From the NCBI RefSeq assembly GCF_947501425.1, contig NZ_CANMVN010000003.1, forward strand, positions 186,001-250,000: 64,000 nt of DNA, given 5' to 3'. The notes under the pieces are model-generated. The model was not told the DNA's origin, did no database searches, and was given only the letters and a program-made list of their open reading frames with translations. The translations under genes and the position numbers were made by a program. Below are positions 9,891 through 20,286 of this stretch, piece by piece. This DNA comes from an uncultured Psychroserpens sp. GTDB taxonomy: Bacteria; Bacteroidota; Bacteroidia; Flavobacteriales; Flavobacteriaceae. Numbering within the stretch: the stretch's first letter is position 1; every line of letters starts with the position of its first letter.

Positions 9891-10511
9891 TTAATCCTTG
9901 ATGACTGAAATAATCTGTGGCAATAAAGATATAGCTGTAAGTAATACTGCATTATTATTTTTAGAGCCTTCAGAGGCAGTAACAACCGGTTTAGCAGTTG
10001 TTACATCAGATCTGGCAATCATAGTCTTGGGGTTTCTTATCATGACAACAGTGCTTAGAACATCTTCCTCTGCCTGCTCCTTTGCGTAATTGTAAGCCAA
10101 TTCTATACCATCTTTATGCAACTCTTTGATACTACTAGGTTTCAAATGCTCGACAACGTACATGATCTCTTTCAAATCTTTTGAAGAGGTTTTCTTAAGG
10201 GCTATTCCGTTAAAACCTGAGTATGTAATAATAGAAATATTGTCTGTAGCAACCAAACGCTTAGATACTAAATTCAAAGCTTGTTTCAAAATCACTTTGT
10301 CTTCAGCTATGAGTTCACTAACTGGTGTTTGTATCAAAAAAATATAGTGCTCATTATCATACTCCAGATCTTCATCTTTGTTTTCAATAGCATCTACAAT
10401 AAATGAGATCAAATTATTAATCGATACTGATTTCGTTTCAACATTCATGTCCTGTGCAGTTGCTAAATAACTCATTAGCAACACTACTACTAGTGTGATT
10501 GGATTTTTCAT
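9891..10511 (-). CDS. Secreted hypothetical protein, possible degenerate vWA-like fold
   Basis: Signal peptide MKNPITLVVVLLMSYLATAQ; IIT-YSG, ELHKDGIELAYNYAKEQ pattern. Confidence 0.55.
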   Translation of the reverse strand: MKNPITLVVVLLMSYLATAQDMNVETKSVSINNLISFIVDAIENKDEDLEYDNEHYIFLIQTPVSELIAEDKVILKQALNLVSKRLVATDNISIITYSGFNGIALKKTSSKDLKEIMYVVEHLKPSSIKELHKDGIELAYNYAKEQAEEDVLSTVVMIRNPKTMIARSDVTTAKPVVTASEGSKNNNAVLLTAISLLPQIISVIKD

Positions 10512-10602
10512 TGTGTTTGTTTTATAAGTTCATAATAAACTTACAATCAACAACTTGAATTAAAAACACATACTGAGTGAACCTTGCTTTTGGATGAGTG
10601 AA

Positions 10603-11667
10603 CTACTTTGAAATCGCTTCAAGCGTTTTTTTTCTGTGTAGTTTTTTATTGGGTGTTTCAATGAATTTTGGAATATTATACACCACTTTAGGCACTTCAA
10701 ATTTATCTAAGGTATCAAAAACAGATGGGTCAATGGTATTAGTTTCAGCTTCTAAAACTAAAACAACCTTTTGTCCCAAATCATTATCACTTTCTGAAGT
10801 AATAAAAAAACGAGTTTCAATAGTATCCTGAAGTTTTGCTTCAATAACTTCCGGAAATAACTTTAATCCTCCAGAATTAATCATGTTATCAAAACGACCT
10901 ATGATATCAAATTCGGTATCAGAAACCAAATTAATAACATCATTAGTTACTACGACATCATCAGATAATTCTGGAGCATTGATCACCAAACAATCACGAT
11001 CATCTTTTGAAATAGATATATCACGTAATATTTTAAAATGTGCATTTGAATATGACGTTTTATTGAGCTGTCTCACAGCAATATGACTTACCGTTTCTGT
11101 CATGCCATAGGTTTCATAAACGGTAGAACGAACCTTTTGTAATTTAGCTTTAAGCGACTTAGACACTCGTGCTCCACCAACAATTACGGTTTTGATGTCT
11201 TCCAAACGCTCTAAAGAATTTTGTATCTGAAGCGGAATCATGGCACAGAAATCATAAGATTTATGATGATCATAGGCTGGTATGGTAGATGGTGACACCA
11301 TATCCAATTCCAATCCTAATATCATGGCTCTCACCAACATCATCTTACCAGCAATATACTGACTAGGCAAACAGTGTAATGCTTTATCGCCAGGTTGCAA
11401 GCCGAAAAAATCTCCAGTCATTACTGACGAATTAACCATTTGCTGCTTCTTGATCTTTATACTTTTAGGTAAGCCTGTAGAACCAGACGTATTAGTTATT
11501 ACATAATCATGGTCATCAAGCCAATCTAATAAAAAGTGACCAATGATTTGCTCATAGTCTTCTCCTTCTTTCACCAAACTATAGCCTACTTCTTTAAGTT
11601 CGTCGTGGTTATAGTGAATTCCGTTGAGCTTAAATCTTAAATGTATTTTATCAAATGTCGGTGTCAT
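10603..11667 (-). CDS. menE: AMP-binding enzyme, o-succinylbenzoate-CoA ligase
   Basis: TNTSGSTGLPKSIKIKK, ETYGMTETVSHIA, GRFDNMINSGGLKLFPEVIE; located with other men genes. Confidence 0.85.
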   Translation of the reverse strand: MTPTFDKIHLRFKLNGIHYNHDELKEVGYSLVKEGEDYEQIIGHFLLDWLDDHDYVITNTSGSTGLPKSIKIKKQQMVNSSVMTGDFFGLQPGDKALHCLPSQYIAGKMMLVRAMILGLELDMVSPSTIPAYDHHKSYDFCAMIPLQIQNSLERLEDIKTVIVGGARVSKSLKAKLQKVRSTVYETYGMTETVSHIAVRQLNKTSYSNAHFKILRDISISKDDRDCLVINAPELSDDVVVTNDVINLVSDTEFDIIGRFDNMINSGGLKLFPEVIEAKLQDTIETRFFITSESDNDLGQKVVLVLEAETNTIDPSVFDTLDKFEVPKVVYNIPKFIETPNKKLHRKKTLEAISK

Positions 11668-11687
11668 ATCTAATTTGCAATATCTTA

Positions 11688-12632
11688 TTATTCACCAATT
11701 ATTTTATAATCTTCTTTTGGCGGTTCTTCAACAGTTCCTAGAAGTTTCGTTTTCCAATGTTTCCATCTGTACTTTTTGGATAAAATGAACAAGATGATTG
11801 GATACACGACCAATACTGGAATTAATATCTCAGATATATGGTTGGTAGCTTGTTCTGCAGTATTTTTAAAAATAGCATCGGTCTGAATTGCTGACCAATC
11901 TGAAGTAACCAATAATGCTGCCATTAAGTTGTTTCCAAAATGGAAACCAAGTGCTAATTCTAAACCATCATCCATTAAGGTCATTATTCCTAAAAGAAGC
12001 CCTGTTCCTATGTAGAACATCATGATAACAGGACCCATTTCTTTAACCTCAGGATTAGCCGCATGAAGGACTCCAAATAACACAGAAGTTATAATTAAAG
12101 GGAACCATCTGTTCTTTACTACAATTGCAATTTGTTGCATCAAATAACCTCTAAACAAGTACTCTTCGAGACCGATTTGAAGCGGAAATAAAATCAGGCT
12201 CACAATGACTAGTATTGAGAATTTTACGGGATCTATTTGCAACTCTAATTGTGAAGAGTCAGAAAAATAGCTAATAGCAAATAAAACCAGCGTGATAGCA
12301 ACAATTAGCCCAAAAGAAAAAAACGCTCTACGCCAATCTATTTTATCTCGGGCAGTAGTTAATGACACTATACTCCTTTTGTGTAAAAATTTGACGAATA
12401 GAAAGAGAAACAGTAATAAAAAAGCAAAAGGCATCAAGTTAAAGGCCAACCAGAAATTCTTACTGGGTATCATTCTCAACAATTTCTTTTGTTCTTCAAC
12501 AACATCAAATCCATCACTAAAAAAAAGGAAAAAGATAAGATTACCTATGAAAAGCCCAGAAACAACCAATACAGTTAAGATAACTTTCCACGCTTCGTTT
12601 TCACCTTTATAAGCTTGTTGCAAATAATTCAT
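11688..12632 (-). CDS. CPBP family intramembrane metalloprotease
   Basis: GLEEYLFRGYLMQ, SVLFGVLHAAN, GFHFGNNL. Confidence 0.9.
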   Translation of the reverse strand: MNYLQQAYKGENEAWKVILTVLVVSGLFIGNLIFFLFFSDGFDVVEEQKKLLRMIPSKNFWLAFNLMPFAFLLLFLFLFVKFLHKRSIVSLTTARDKIDWRRAFFSFGLIVAITLVLFAISYFSDSSQLELQIDPVKFSILVIVSLILFPLQIGLEEYLFRGYLMQQIAIVVKNRWFPLIITSVLFGVLHAANPEVKEMGPVIMMFYIGTGLLLGIMTLMDDGLELALGFHFGNNLMAALLVTSDWSAIQTDAIFKNTAEQATNHISEILIPVLVVYPIILFILSKKYRWKHWKTKLLGTVEEPPKEDYKIIGE

Positions 12633-12635
12633 TAG

Positions 12636-13682
12636 TTAAATATTAAAATTCCAGTTGATATGTTTTTCGTATTGCAATGTACCATTTTTTACAACTAATG
12701 GCGAATCAAAATTGTTGGTAAATAAACTTCCAGTCCCAAGTCCTTGAGGCAAATTACTATTGAGTGTAAATGTCCACTGAGCTATAGCATTTAATCCTAT
12801 ATTACTTTCTAAAGCACTAGTAATCCACCAACCTATTTGTTTAGCTCTGGCCAGTTTTATCCAACTTTCGCTACCTTGAAAACCACCAACCAATGATGGC
12901 TTTAGTATGATATACTGCGGATTAATAGTTTCTAAAAGTGTGCTTTTTTTCTCTTCGGAAAAAACACCAATTAATTCTTCATCGAGTGCAATAGGCAAAG
13001 GAGTTTGCTCACAAAGTTTTGCCATCTCATCCCATTGACCTTGTCTTATGGGTTGTTCAATAGAATGTAGATCATAATCTGACAAACGTTTAAGTTTTTC
13101 AAGAGCCTCTAAGGGAGAAAAAGCACCATTAGCATCTACACGTAATTCTATAGTATTTGACGAAAATTCTTGTCGGATAGATTTCAGAAGCTCTAATTCT
13201 GTTTGAAAATCGATAGCACCAATTTTCATTTTAATACAACTGAAACCAGCAGCTAACTTATCTTTGATCTGATCCTTCATGAAGCTTTCACTTCCCATCC
13301 AAATGAGTCCGTTAATATCAATCGAGGCATTTTCTTTTGTAAAATCTGATGGAAATAGTTCGAAACTACCCTGACTACTTAAAGACTTAAATGCCATTTC
13401 TAAACCAAATTGTATACTTGGGAATTCTACAAGCTCTATTAATAAATGCTCTAAACCAAGATTGATATGATTACAAGTCCATTGGAGTTGGTCTTCAAAG
13501 TCTGACCGATCATCAATGCTCAACCCTCGAAACATGCCACATTCACCAATTCCACTTTTACCGTTTTCGCTTAAAACAATGAACCATGTATCTTTGGTTT
13601 TCAAAATCCCACGAGACGTTCCGCTGGCTTGTTTGAAATTAAGTGTATATGGTTTGTACGTTGCAGTCATAATCTTCTGCAA
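12636..13682 (-). CDS. menC: o-succinylbenzoate synthase
   Basis: Enolase-superfamily: CIKMKIGAIDF, LRVDANGAFSP, SIEQPIRQGQW, ALDEELIG, ILKPSLVGG. Confidence 0.85.
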   Translation of the reverse strand: MQKIMTATYKPYTLNFKQASGTSRGILKTKDTWFIVLSENGKSGIGECGMFRGLSIDDRSDFEDQLQWTCNHINLGLEHLLIELVEFPSIQFGLEMAFKSLSSQGSFELFPSDFTKENASIDINGLIWMGSESFMKDQIKDKLAAGFSCIKMKIGAIDFQTELELLKSIRQEFSSNTIELRVDANGAFSPLEALEKLKRLSDYDLHSIEQPIRQGQWDEMAKLCEQTPLPIALDEELIGVFSEEKKSTLLETINPQYIILKPSLVGGFQGSESWIKLARAKQIGWWITSALESNIGLNAIAQWTFTLNSNLPQGLGTGSLFTNNFDSPLVVKNGTLQYEKHINWNFNI

Positions 13683-13721
13683 AAATAAGGAATCTTAGTA
13701 CATTATGAGGTTATTAAGTGC

Positions 13722-14411
13722 TTAGAATTTATGATGAAAACTAAGTTGCAATTGTGCTTTTCCTACACTATTAGTTTTTTGATTCATCCATCCCAATTGA
13801 AAGCGCATATTAGGTTTTAAAACATAACCTAATCCCAGATAGGTACGGTTACGATCAAAAAATTCTACTGTTCTGTTGTCTCCAATATCTTGCTGACCAT
13901 TAATAAACAGCTCATTGTACAAGGCTGCATAAAAGGCGCCTTTATCTAAAGCACTTTTATTGACAGGAACGTTCATAAATAAGTTGTAGCGGTATCTGGT
14001 TCTAAAATCTTGATCTTCCACAAAACGTTGTTCATACCTAAATCGATGTGTAAGATATACGCGATTTCCAATTTTATGAGGCAATAATGCTTCCTGATAA
14101 ATTCTACTTTCAACTGATGTGTCATCACTATCTCCAAATACTCCTGTAGTAATATGAGCATAACCGAGTGTAAATTTAGCTTTTACACCTTTCGGACTGT
14201 AAGTTAAACCTGAGCGCAATAATAATTGTTCTAAATCTCCAATCAAATTCCAATTACGATATTGAACATCACCTTGAACCCCAAACTGACTCTCCTTGAA
14301 CTGATGATCAAAAAAATACATATACCATGCTCCAGTTTTACCAGATTCTACCTGAGCTAGAGATTTAACTGAAATGAATAAAATAAGTAGAAGTGTAAGC
14401 TTTAATTTCAT
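13722..14411 (-). CDS. DUF2490 domain-containing protein (outer-membrane beta-barrel-like)
   Basis: Signal peptide MKLKLTLLLILFISVKSLAQ; alternating strands, LTHRFRYEQRF, C-terminal F. Confidence 0.75.
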   Translation of the reverse strand: MKLKLTLLLILFISVKSLAQVESGKTGAWYMYFFDHQFKESQFGVQGDVQYRNWNLIGDLEQLLLRSGLTYSPKGVKAKFTLGYAHITTGVFGDSDDTSVESRIYQEALLPHKIGNRVYLTHRFRYEQRFVEDQDFRTRYRYNLFMNVPVNKSALDKGAFYAALYNELFINGQQDIGDNRTVEFFDRNRTYLGLGYVLKPNMRFQLGWMNQKTNSVGKAQLQLSFHHKF

Positions 14412-14520
14412 AGTTGGCAATTTAGCGCAAAATAAGACCATTGTATCTGTAATTAAAATCAAAGGTAGCAAATAACAGATTTTTAACAATTTTGTACTTT
14501 AGCAGAAAGCAACACTAATA

Positions 14521-15432
14521 ATGCAGGACCCAAACTTCCCAGATATCATCTTATACGCTATTCCTTTTTTTATTATAGCAATGGCACTGGAACTATATGT
14601 TACTATTAAACAAGGCATTAAAACTTACGAGACCAAAGATGCTTTCTCCTCTATTGCTATGGGTTTAGGAAATGTGTTTCTAGGATATTTTAGTAAAGCT
14701 CTGGTATTGCTATCTTTTATTTACATATATAATAATTTCAGACTCTTTACCATTCCAATCGTCTGGTGGAGTTTTATCCTGATATTTTTTGCTGATGATT
14801 TTGCCTACTACTGGTTTCATCGTATTTCGCATGAATGTCGCTTATTTTGGGCCTCACATGTAGTACATCATTCCTCACAGCACTACAATTTGAGTACTGC
14901 ATTGCGTCAAACTTGGTCTGGCGGATTTTATTCTTTTGTGTTTTGGTTATGGTTACCGCTTTTGGGTTTTCATCCAGGAATGATCATGTTGCAGATGTCT
15001 ATTAGCTTATTGTATCAGTTTTGGATCCATACCGAAGCCATAGACAAAATGCCAAGATGGTTTGAAGCGGTCTTTAACACACCATCTCATCATCGTGTGC
15101 ATCATGGAAGCAATCCTCTGTATCTGGATAGAAATCATGCAGGTATTCTCATTATTTGGGACAAATTCTTTGGAACCTTTCAACCAGAATTAAAAGAGGA
15201 AAAAGTAATTTATGGATTAGTTAAAAATATCAATACTTACAATCCGATTAAAATTGCATTCATTGAGTGGATCCATATGTTCAAAGACACGTTCTCTGGT
15301 CGAAAATCCCTAAAGAACAGACTCCTATACCTCATTAAACCTCCAGGTTGGAAGCATGATGGGACTGGACAAGTCTCTGATGATCTTCGAAAAGAATGGC
15401 TAACAAATACTACAAAAAATGACATTCAATAA
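14521..15432 (+). CDS. Sterol desaturase / fatty acid hydroxylase family protein
   Basis: FAYYWFHRISHE, HVVHHSSQHYN, HHRVHHGSNPLYLDRNHAGILIIWDKFFGTF. Confidence 0.92.
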   Translation: MQDPNFPDIILYAIPFFIIAMALELYVTIKQGIKTYETKDAFSSIAMGLGNVFLGYFSKALVLLSFIYIYNNFRLFTIPIVWWSFILIFFADDFAYYWFHRISHECRLFWASHVVHHSSQHYNLSTALRQTWSGGFYSFVFWLWLPLLGFHPGMIMLQMSISLLYQFWIHTEAIDKMPRWFEAVFNTPSHHRVHHGSNPLYLDRNHAGILIIWDKFFGTFQPELKEEKVIYGLVKNINTYNPIKIAFIEWIHMFKDTFSGRKSLKNRLLYLIKPPGWKHDGTGQVSDDLRKEWLTNTTKNDIQ

Positions 15433-16210
15433 TAAGGTAGTTTGGATTACAGGTGCCTCTAGTGGAATTGGCAAAAGCCTTGCCATTGCTCTATCTAAAC
15501 ACAATTGTAAACTCATTCTATCAGCCAGAAGACTTGAAGAACTTGAGAAAGCAAAACTACTATGCCAAAATCCAGAAGCTGTGAAGGTTTTGAAATTAGA
15601 TTTAGCTCATATCGAGTCTATGCCTAATATCACAAATACTGCTATATCTTACTTCGGAAACATTGACGTATTAGTAAATAATGGAGGTATAAGCCAACGC
15701 TCTCCAATTATAGAAACTTCTATTAATGTGGACCGAAAGCTGATGGAAATAGATTATTTAGGCACTGTAGCTTTATCCAAGGCTTTACTTCCGCATTTTG
15801 TAGCCAACCAAGCTGGTCATTTTGTAGTAGTTTCGAGTTTAATGGGAAAGTTTAGCTCTTCATATCGTTCGGCCTATTGTGGTGCCAAACACGCATTACA
15901 TGGCTTCTTTGATGCTTTGCGCTTAGAACATGATAAAGACCATATAAAAGTGACGATGATCTGTCCAGGATTTGTAAACACAAATGTAGCCAGAAATGCA
16001 TTAACAGCAGATGGTACAAAACAAGGTTATCAGGATGACATGACCGAAAATGGTCTTGATGTCGATGTATTTGTTAAAAAAATGATTAAAGCCATCCGTA
16101 AGGAAAAGTTTGAAGCTTATATTGGAAAATTTGAAAGGTTTGGAGTCTATGTCAAACGGTTATCCCCTAAGTTGATTCATAAATTAGTGCTACGAAGTAA
16201 GGTAAGATAG
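15419..16210 (+). CDS. SDR family oxidoreductase
   Basis: WITGASSGIGKSLA, NNGG, YRSAYCGAKHA; overlaps previous CDS by 14 bp. Confidence 0.9.
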   Translation: MTFNNKVVWITGASSGIGKSLAIALSKHNCKLILSARRLEELEKAKLLCQNPEAVKVLKLDLAHIESMPNITNTAISYFGNIDVLVNNGGISQRSPIIETSINVDRKLMEIDYLGTVALSKALLPHFVANQAGHFVVVSSLMGKFSSSYRSAYCGAKHALHGFFDALRLEHDKDHIKVTMICPGFVNTNVARNALTADGTKQGYQDDMTENGLDVDVFVKKMIKAIRKEKFEAYIGKFERFGVYVKRLSPKLIHKLVLRSKVR

Positions 16211-16211
16211 C

Positions 16212-17024
16212 TTATTTTTTCTCAGCGATTACTTCTATCAAAATCGGACAAAACAACGTTGCGCTCTTATTTTTTGACAGGCTTTCAAAAGCCTCTAGTG
16301 CTAGTTTTACATCTTCACCTAATAAGTAACCAGAATCTACTAACCTTGGAAAATAACTATAATAAAAGGATTTGGGCCACTGCCAAACCAAATTATCAGG
16401 AGTGGCAAGTTTAGACATTAATCGTTTGCTAGTTACCTTCATTCCGAGGTCTTCAAAAATTTCAGGTAATTGCCTACCAATATCTATTTCTCCTTCTTGT
16501 TCTTTAAAACTCTTTAGACAAGCTGCAATAGCTTTAGCTACCGCATCATTGTGTGGTTCAATTTGATGCGTACTCCAATCATAGTATTCGTGTAGTACCA
16601 TTTTACCTCCTGGTTTTAATGCTGTCATAACCTTTTCTAAAACCTCTTTCACATTAGGTATCCAGGCCATTGCCCATCGGCAATACATCCCATCTAAACT
16701 ATTAGGCTCTAAAACCATATCATTAAAATCTGCATGCAAGGCATCAATTTGCAAACCATATTGCGCGTTGATACTGTCAAGGAACTTTATAAAATGTTCA
16801 GAACGGTCAACTCCAATCACTTTGCCTGAGTTACCAACCACAAAAGCAAGTTCTTTAGTACAAAATCCTGGTCCGCAACCCAAGTCCAAAATAGTTTGTC
16901 CAGCTGTAAAACCTGCTAACTCCCAACCCTTATGAGCCTCAGAAGCCCATACTTGATGTTGTAAACCCAGTCTGTGTAGCTCTTCCTGATCTGTTCCTAA
17001 AATATAAGCGTTTTCTTCGTTCAA
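16212..17024 (-). CDS. Class I SAM-dependent methyltransferase
   Basis: TILDLGCGPGFCTKELAF, VIGVDRSEHFI. Confidence 0.88.
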   Translation of the reverse strand: MNEENAYILGTDQEELHRLGLQHQVWASEAHKGWELAGFTAGQTILDLGCGPGFCTKELAFVVGNSGKVIGVDRSEHFIKFLDSINAQYGLQIDALHADFNDMVLEPNSLDGMYCRWAMAWIPNVKEVLEKVMTALKPGGKMVLHEYYDWSTHQIEPHNDAVAKAIAACLKSFKEQEGEIDIGRQLPEIFEDLGMKVTSKRLMSKLATPDNLVWQWPKSFYYSYFPRLVDSGYLLGEDVKLALEAFESLSKNKSATLFCPILIEVIAEKK

Positions 17025-17039
17025 TGCTACTGCTTTTTA

Positions 17040-17717
17040 TTACAACTCAATACTTTCTCCAATCTCTAGTAACATCAGATCCTTATTCTTATCAAAGAAT
17101 TTGCGTTTAGCTGCTTCATGGTCAATTTCAATATAACCAAACGTATCAAAATGATACCCAAGCACTTTATCGCACTGCACAAAGTCGCTGGCATGAATGG
17201 CTTCATCAATTCCCATAGTAAAGTTGTCTCCAATAGGTAGTATAGCTAAATCTAGTTTTGTAAATAATGGAATAAGTTTCATATCCATTGTCAATGCTGT
17301 ATCACCTGCAATGTATATATTTTTATGTTCTCCTTCGATTACAAAACCACCTGGCTGACCACCATAGCTACCATTAGGAAAAGACGACGTATGTATAGCA
17401 TTGACATATTTCACGCTACCAAACTCAAATTCCCACTGACCGCCATGATTCATGGGATGACTTTCTAAACCGAGCTTATCATAATGCGTAGCAATTTCAA
17501 AATTAGATACGATGACTGCTCCTGTACGTTTAGCAATAGCTTCCACATCAAGTATATGATCCTGATGTGCATGAGTAACCAATATATAATCGGCTTTTAG
17601 AGTTTCAATATTAATGTCTGCTGCTTTCGGATTACCAGATATGAAAGGATCTACCAGAATATTGATGTCAGCAATTTTAATTCCTAAACTGGCATGACCA
17701 TAAAATGTAATTTGCAT
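17040..17717 (-). CDS. UPF0173-type metal-dependent hydrolase (metallo-beta-lactamase fold)
   Basis: THAHQDH, NHGGQWEF, YIAGDTALTMDMKLI. Confidence 0.88.
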   Translation of the reverse strand: MQITFYGHASLGIKIADINILVDPFISGNPKAADINIETLKADYILVTHAHQDHILDVEAIAKRTGAVIVSNFEIATHYDKLGLESHPMNHGGQWEFEFGSVKYVNAIHTSSFPNGSYGGQPGGFVIEGEHKNIYIAGDTALTMDMKLIPLFTKLDLAILPIGDNFTMGIDEAIHASDFVQCDKVLGYHFDTFGYIEIDHEAAKRKFFDKNKDLMLLEIGESIEL

Positions 17718-17755
17718 TGATGATTGGTTTTGATTAATTCAGAACCTAAAATACG

Positions 17756-17794
17756 AAAAAACTCAGACAGATTAGAAGAATTTGTCTGAGTTTT
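17756..17794. terminator. Hairpin terminator
   Basis: AAAAACTCAGACA-gattagaagaatt-TGTCTGAGTTTT. Confidence 0.7.
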
Positions 17795-17905
17795 AAAGCC
17801 CCAAATTTTATTGCCAACATAATAGCAAACAAATGCCGACCTACAAAATTTCAAGTTAAATATAATAATTAATTATTTGATTTCCAAATAATTATGTTAA
17901 ATAAA

Positions 17906-18811
17906 TTATAAAATATATCCAATACCTAAAAGTACAGAAAACATAAATGCGGTCAGTGCCAATACTTTTAATTGTGGATCAAACTCGTCGGGACTATTAG
18001 CTTTACGTATTTTATTAAGATGGATAATTAAAGGCATATATGCTATGTAGAATAAAAAATTATACACGCTTGAATAGTATAATATTGAAAAAATAAAAGA
18101 CACTAACATCGCGGAAATAATCAGAAACATATGATATTGTTTTGCCTTAACAGCTCCGAGTTTCACAGCCAATGTTTTCTTTCCAGCTGTGATATCAGAA
18201 TTAATATCACGCATGTTATTAAGATTCAAAACTCCAACACTCAGTAAACCCAATGAAATTGCAGGTAAAATCACGTGATGATCAACATGCTTAGTGAATA
18301 GAAAATAACTACCAATGACGCTCAATAATCCGAAGAAAATAAACACAAAGACATCACCTAAACCTCTATAGCCATATGGAGAACTTCCTATTGTATAATT
18401 GATAGCAGCATAAACTGACAAGCCAGATAACAAGAAAAACAACAAGGCATATAGGAAATTTTTACTTCCGAAGGATACAAAAATCAAACCTACAGTTAAA
18501 ACGATAACTACGAGGATATTCATTTTTATTCCATGAAACATCTCGTCTGGCGAAATAGCTCCACTTTGAATAGCACGTTCTGGTCCTATTCTATCCTCAT
18601 TGTCTGTGCCTCTAACTCCATCACCATAATCGTTAGCAAGATTAGAGAGTACTTGCAAACTAATAGTCAAAAGGACAGCAAAGGTCATTATCATACCATC
18701 AAATTTACCATTGTAATAGGCAAAACAAGATCCAATAATAATACCAGATACAGAGAGTGGTAAAGTACGTAATCTAAAAGCTGAGAGCCATGGCTTTACT
18801 TTTTTAAACAT
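17906..18811 (-). CDS. menA: 1,4-dihydroxy-2-naphthoate prenyltransferase
   Basis: UbiA family: LANDYGDGVRGTDNEDRIGP, NNMRDINSDITAGKKTLAVKLG. Confidence 0.9.
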   Translation of the reverse strand: MFKKVKPWLSAFRLRTLPLSVSGIIIGSCFAYYNGKFDGMIMTFAVLLTISLQVLSNLANDYGDGVRGTDNEDRIGPERAIQSGAISPDEMFHGIKMNILVVIVLTVGLIFVSFGSKNFLYALLFFLLSGLSVYAAINYTIGSSPYGYRGLGDVFVFIFFGLLSVIGSYFLFTKHVDHHVILPAISLGLLSVGVLNLNNMRDINSDITAGKKTLAVKLGAVKAKQYHMFLIISAMLVSFIFSILYYSSVYNFLFYIAYMPLIIHLNKIRKANSPDEFDPQLKVLALTAFMFSVLLGIGYIL

Positions 18812-18826
18812 AATTAACTTTTAGAA

Positions 18827-19672
18827 TTATGGAATCCATTTCTTATCAAAGTTAGGCTTACGCTTTTCTAAAAACGCATCACGACCTTCTTTAGCTTCGT
18901 CTGTCATATAAGCCAGACGTGTAGCTTCACCAGCAAACACTTGTTGTCCAACCATTCCATCATCGGTAAGATTCATCGCAAATTTCAGCATTTTAATAGA
19001 CGTTGGTGATTTAGCCAATATTTCCTGAGCCCACTCATAAGCTGTATCTTCTAGTTCATCATGTGGAATTACCGCATTTACCATTCCCATGTCGTAAGCT
19101 TCTTGTGCAGAATAATTTCTTCCGAGAAAAAAAATCTCACGAGCTTTCTTTTGTCCGACCATTTTAGCGAGATATGCAGATCCATATCCACCATCAAAAC
19201 TAGTAACATCAGCATCTGTCTGCTTAAAGATTGCGTGTTCCTTGCTGGCTAACGTTAAATCACATACCACGTGAAGGCTGTGACCTCCTCCTACTGCCCA
19301 TCCTGGAACCACAGCAATAACAGCTTTTGGCATAAAGCGAATCAATCGCTGTACTTCAAGTATGTTTAAACGATGGTATCCATCATCACCAACATAACCT
19401 TGATGACCTCTGGCTTTCTGATCTCCTCCAGAGCAAAAGCTCCAAATACCATCTCTTGTTGATGGGCCTTCAGCAGAAAGTAATACAACACCAATATTGA
19501 CATCCTCATTAGCATCATAAAATGCATCGTAAAGCTCACTTGTGGTTTTAGGACGAAATGCATTTCTCACATCAGGACGATTAAAGGCAATTCTTGCCAC
19601 ACCATTTCGTTTCTTATAGGTAATATCTTCATAAGTTTTTACAGTAACCCATTCGGCTGTGTTCATAGTCAA
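18827..19672 (-). CDS. menB: 1,4-dihydroxy-2-naphthoyl-CoA synthase
   Basis: Crotonase fold: FCSGGDQKARGHQGYVGDDGYHRLNILEVQRLIR, VVPGWAVGGGHSLHVVCDLTLAS. Confidence 0.92.
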   Translation of the reverse strand: MTMNTAEWVTVKTYEDITYKKRNGVARIAFNRPDVRNAFRPKTTSELYDAFYDANEDVNIGVVLLSAEGPSTRDGIWSFCSGGDQKARGHQGYVGDDGYHRLNILEVQRLIRFMPKAVIAVVPGWAVGGGHSLHVVCDLTLASKEHAIFKQTDADVTSFDGGYGSAYLAKMVGQKKAREIFFLGRNYSAQEAYDMGMVNAVIPHDELEDTAYEWAQEILAKSPTSIKMLKFAMNLTDDGMVGQQVFAGEATRLAYMTDEAKEGRDAFLEKRKPNFDKKWIP

Positions 19673-19857
19673 AAATATTTATGCAAAAATACTGCTTTTA
19701 TATATAATATATCAACCTAAAAACATCCAAAACTATCACCTCAATCGTATAAACATTTCGTTGTCAAATTTTTATGTGACTTTTTTAATAAAACTGTGTC
19801 TTAATTTAGGTGTCAAATGATACCAACATTAATTAGTTAAAATAAATATTAAGGGAT

Positions 19858-20286
19858 ATGACCATTGTAGAATCAAATGTAGCTTCAGAAATAATAAAAC
19901 AGGAGTCATCGGAAGCTGGAACACTCCACTTTTTTAACAATTTAGCTGTTGTTGAATTCAACGAAGGTGTTCATGTAGATCTTAACACTGCAAGACAAAC
20001 CATACATGATCTTATTAAATACTTCGGAAATTCTAAACCTTTCGGACTTATAGCTAACAGAGTCAATTCGTATTCAATTTCTTTATTAGAAACGGTTGAA
20101 GTAAAGTCTATATTTCCAAATCTTGTTGCTTATGGTGTTGTAAGTCACAATGAAGCTGGACGAATGAATGCAGAAATTGAGAGTAATTTCTGTGCCACTC
20201 AAAACATCAGTTTTGATAATTTATATGAAGGACTTAATACAATTAACAATAGAGTTATAGAGCAAATACCTGTTTCACTCAACTAG
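19858..20286 (+). CDS. Hypothetical protein, SpoIIAA/STAS-like
   Basis: Short alpha/beta ORF with GLIANRVNSYSIS; fold similarity is inference. Confidence 0.55.
   Translation: MTIVESNVASEIIKQESSEAGTLHFFNNLAVVEFNEGVHVDLNTARQTIHDLIKYFGNSKPFGLIANRVNSYSISLLETVEVKSIFPNLVAYGVVSHNEAGRMNAEIESNFCATQNISFDNLYEGLNTINNRVIEQIPVSLN

Noticed and set aside
12292-12612. 106-aa plus-strand ORF inside the CPBP protease gene
   Set aside because: Antisense shadow of TM-rich sequence.
17871-17893. AATTATTTG-ATTTC-CAAATAATT palindrome downstream of menA
   Set aside because: Very AT-rich region; could be a weak terminator but chance is likely, so not scored as a finding.
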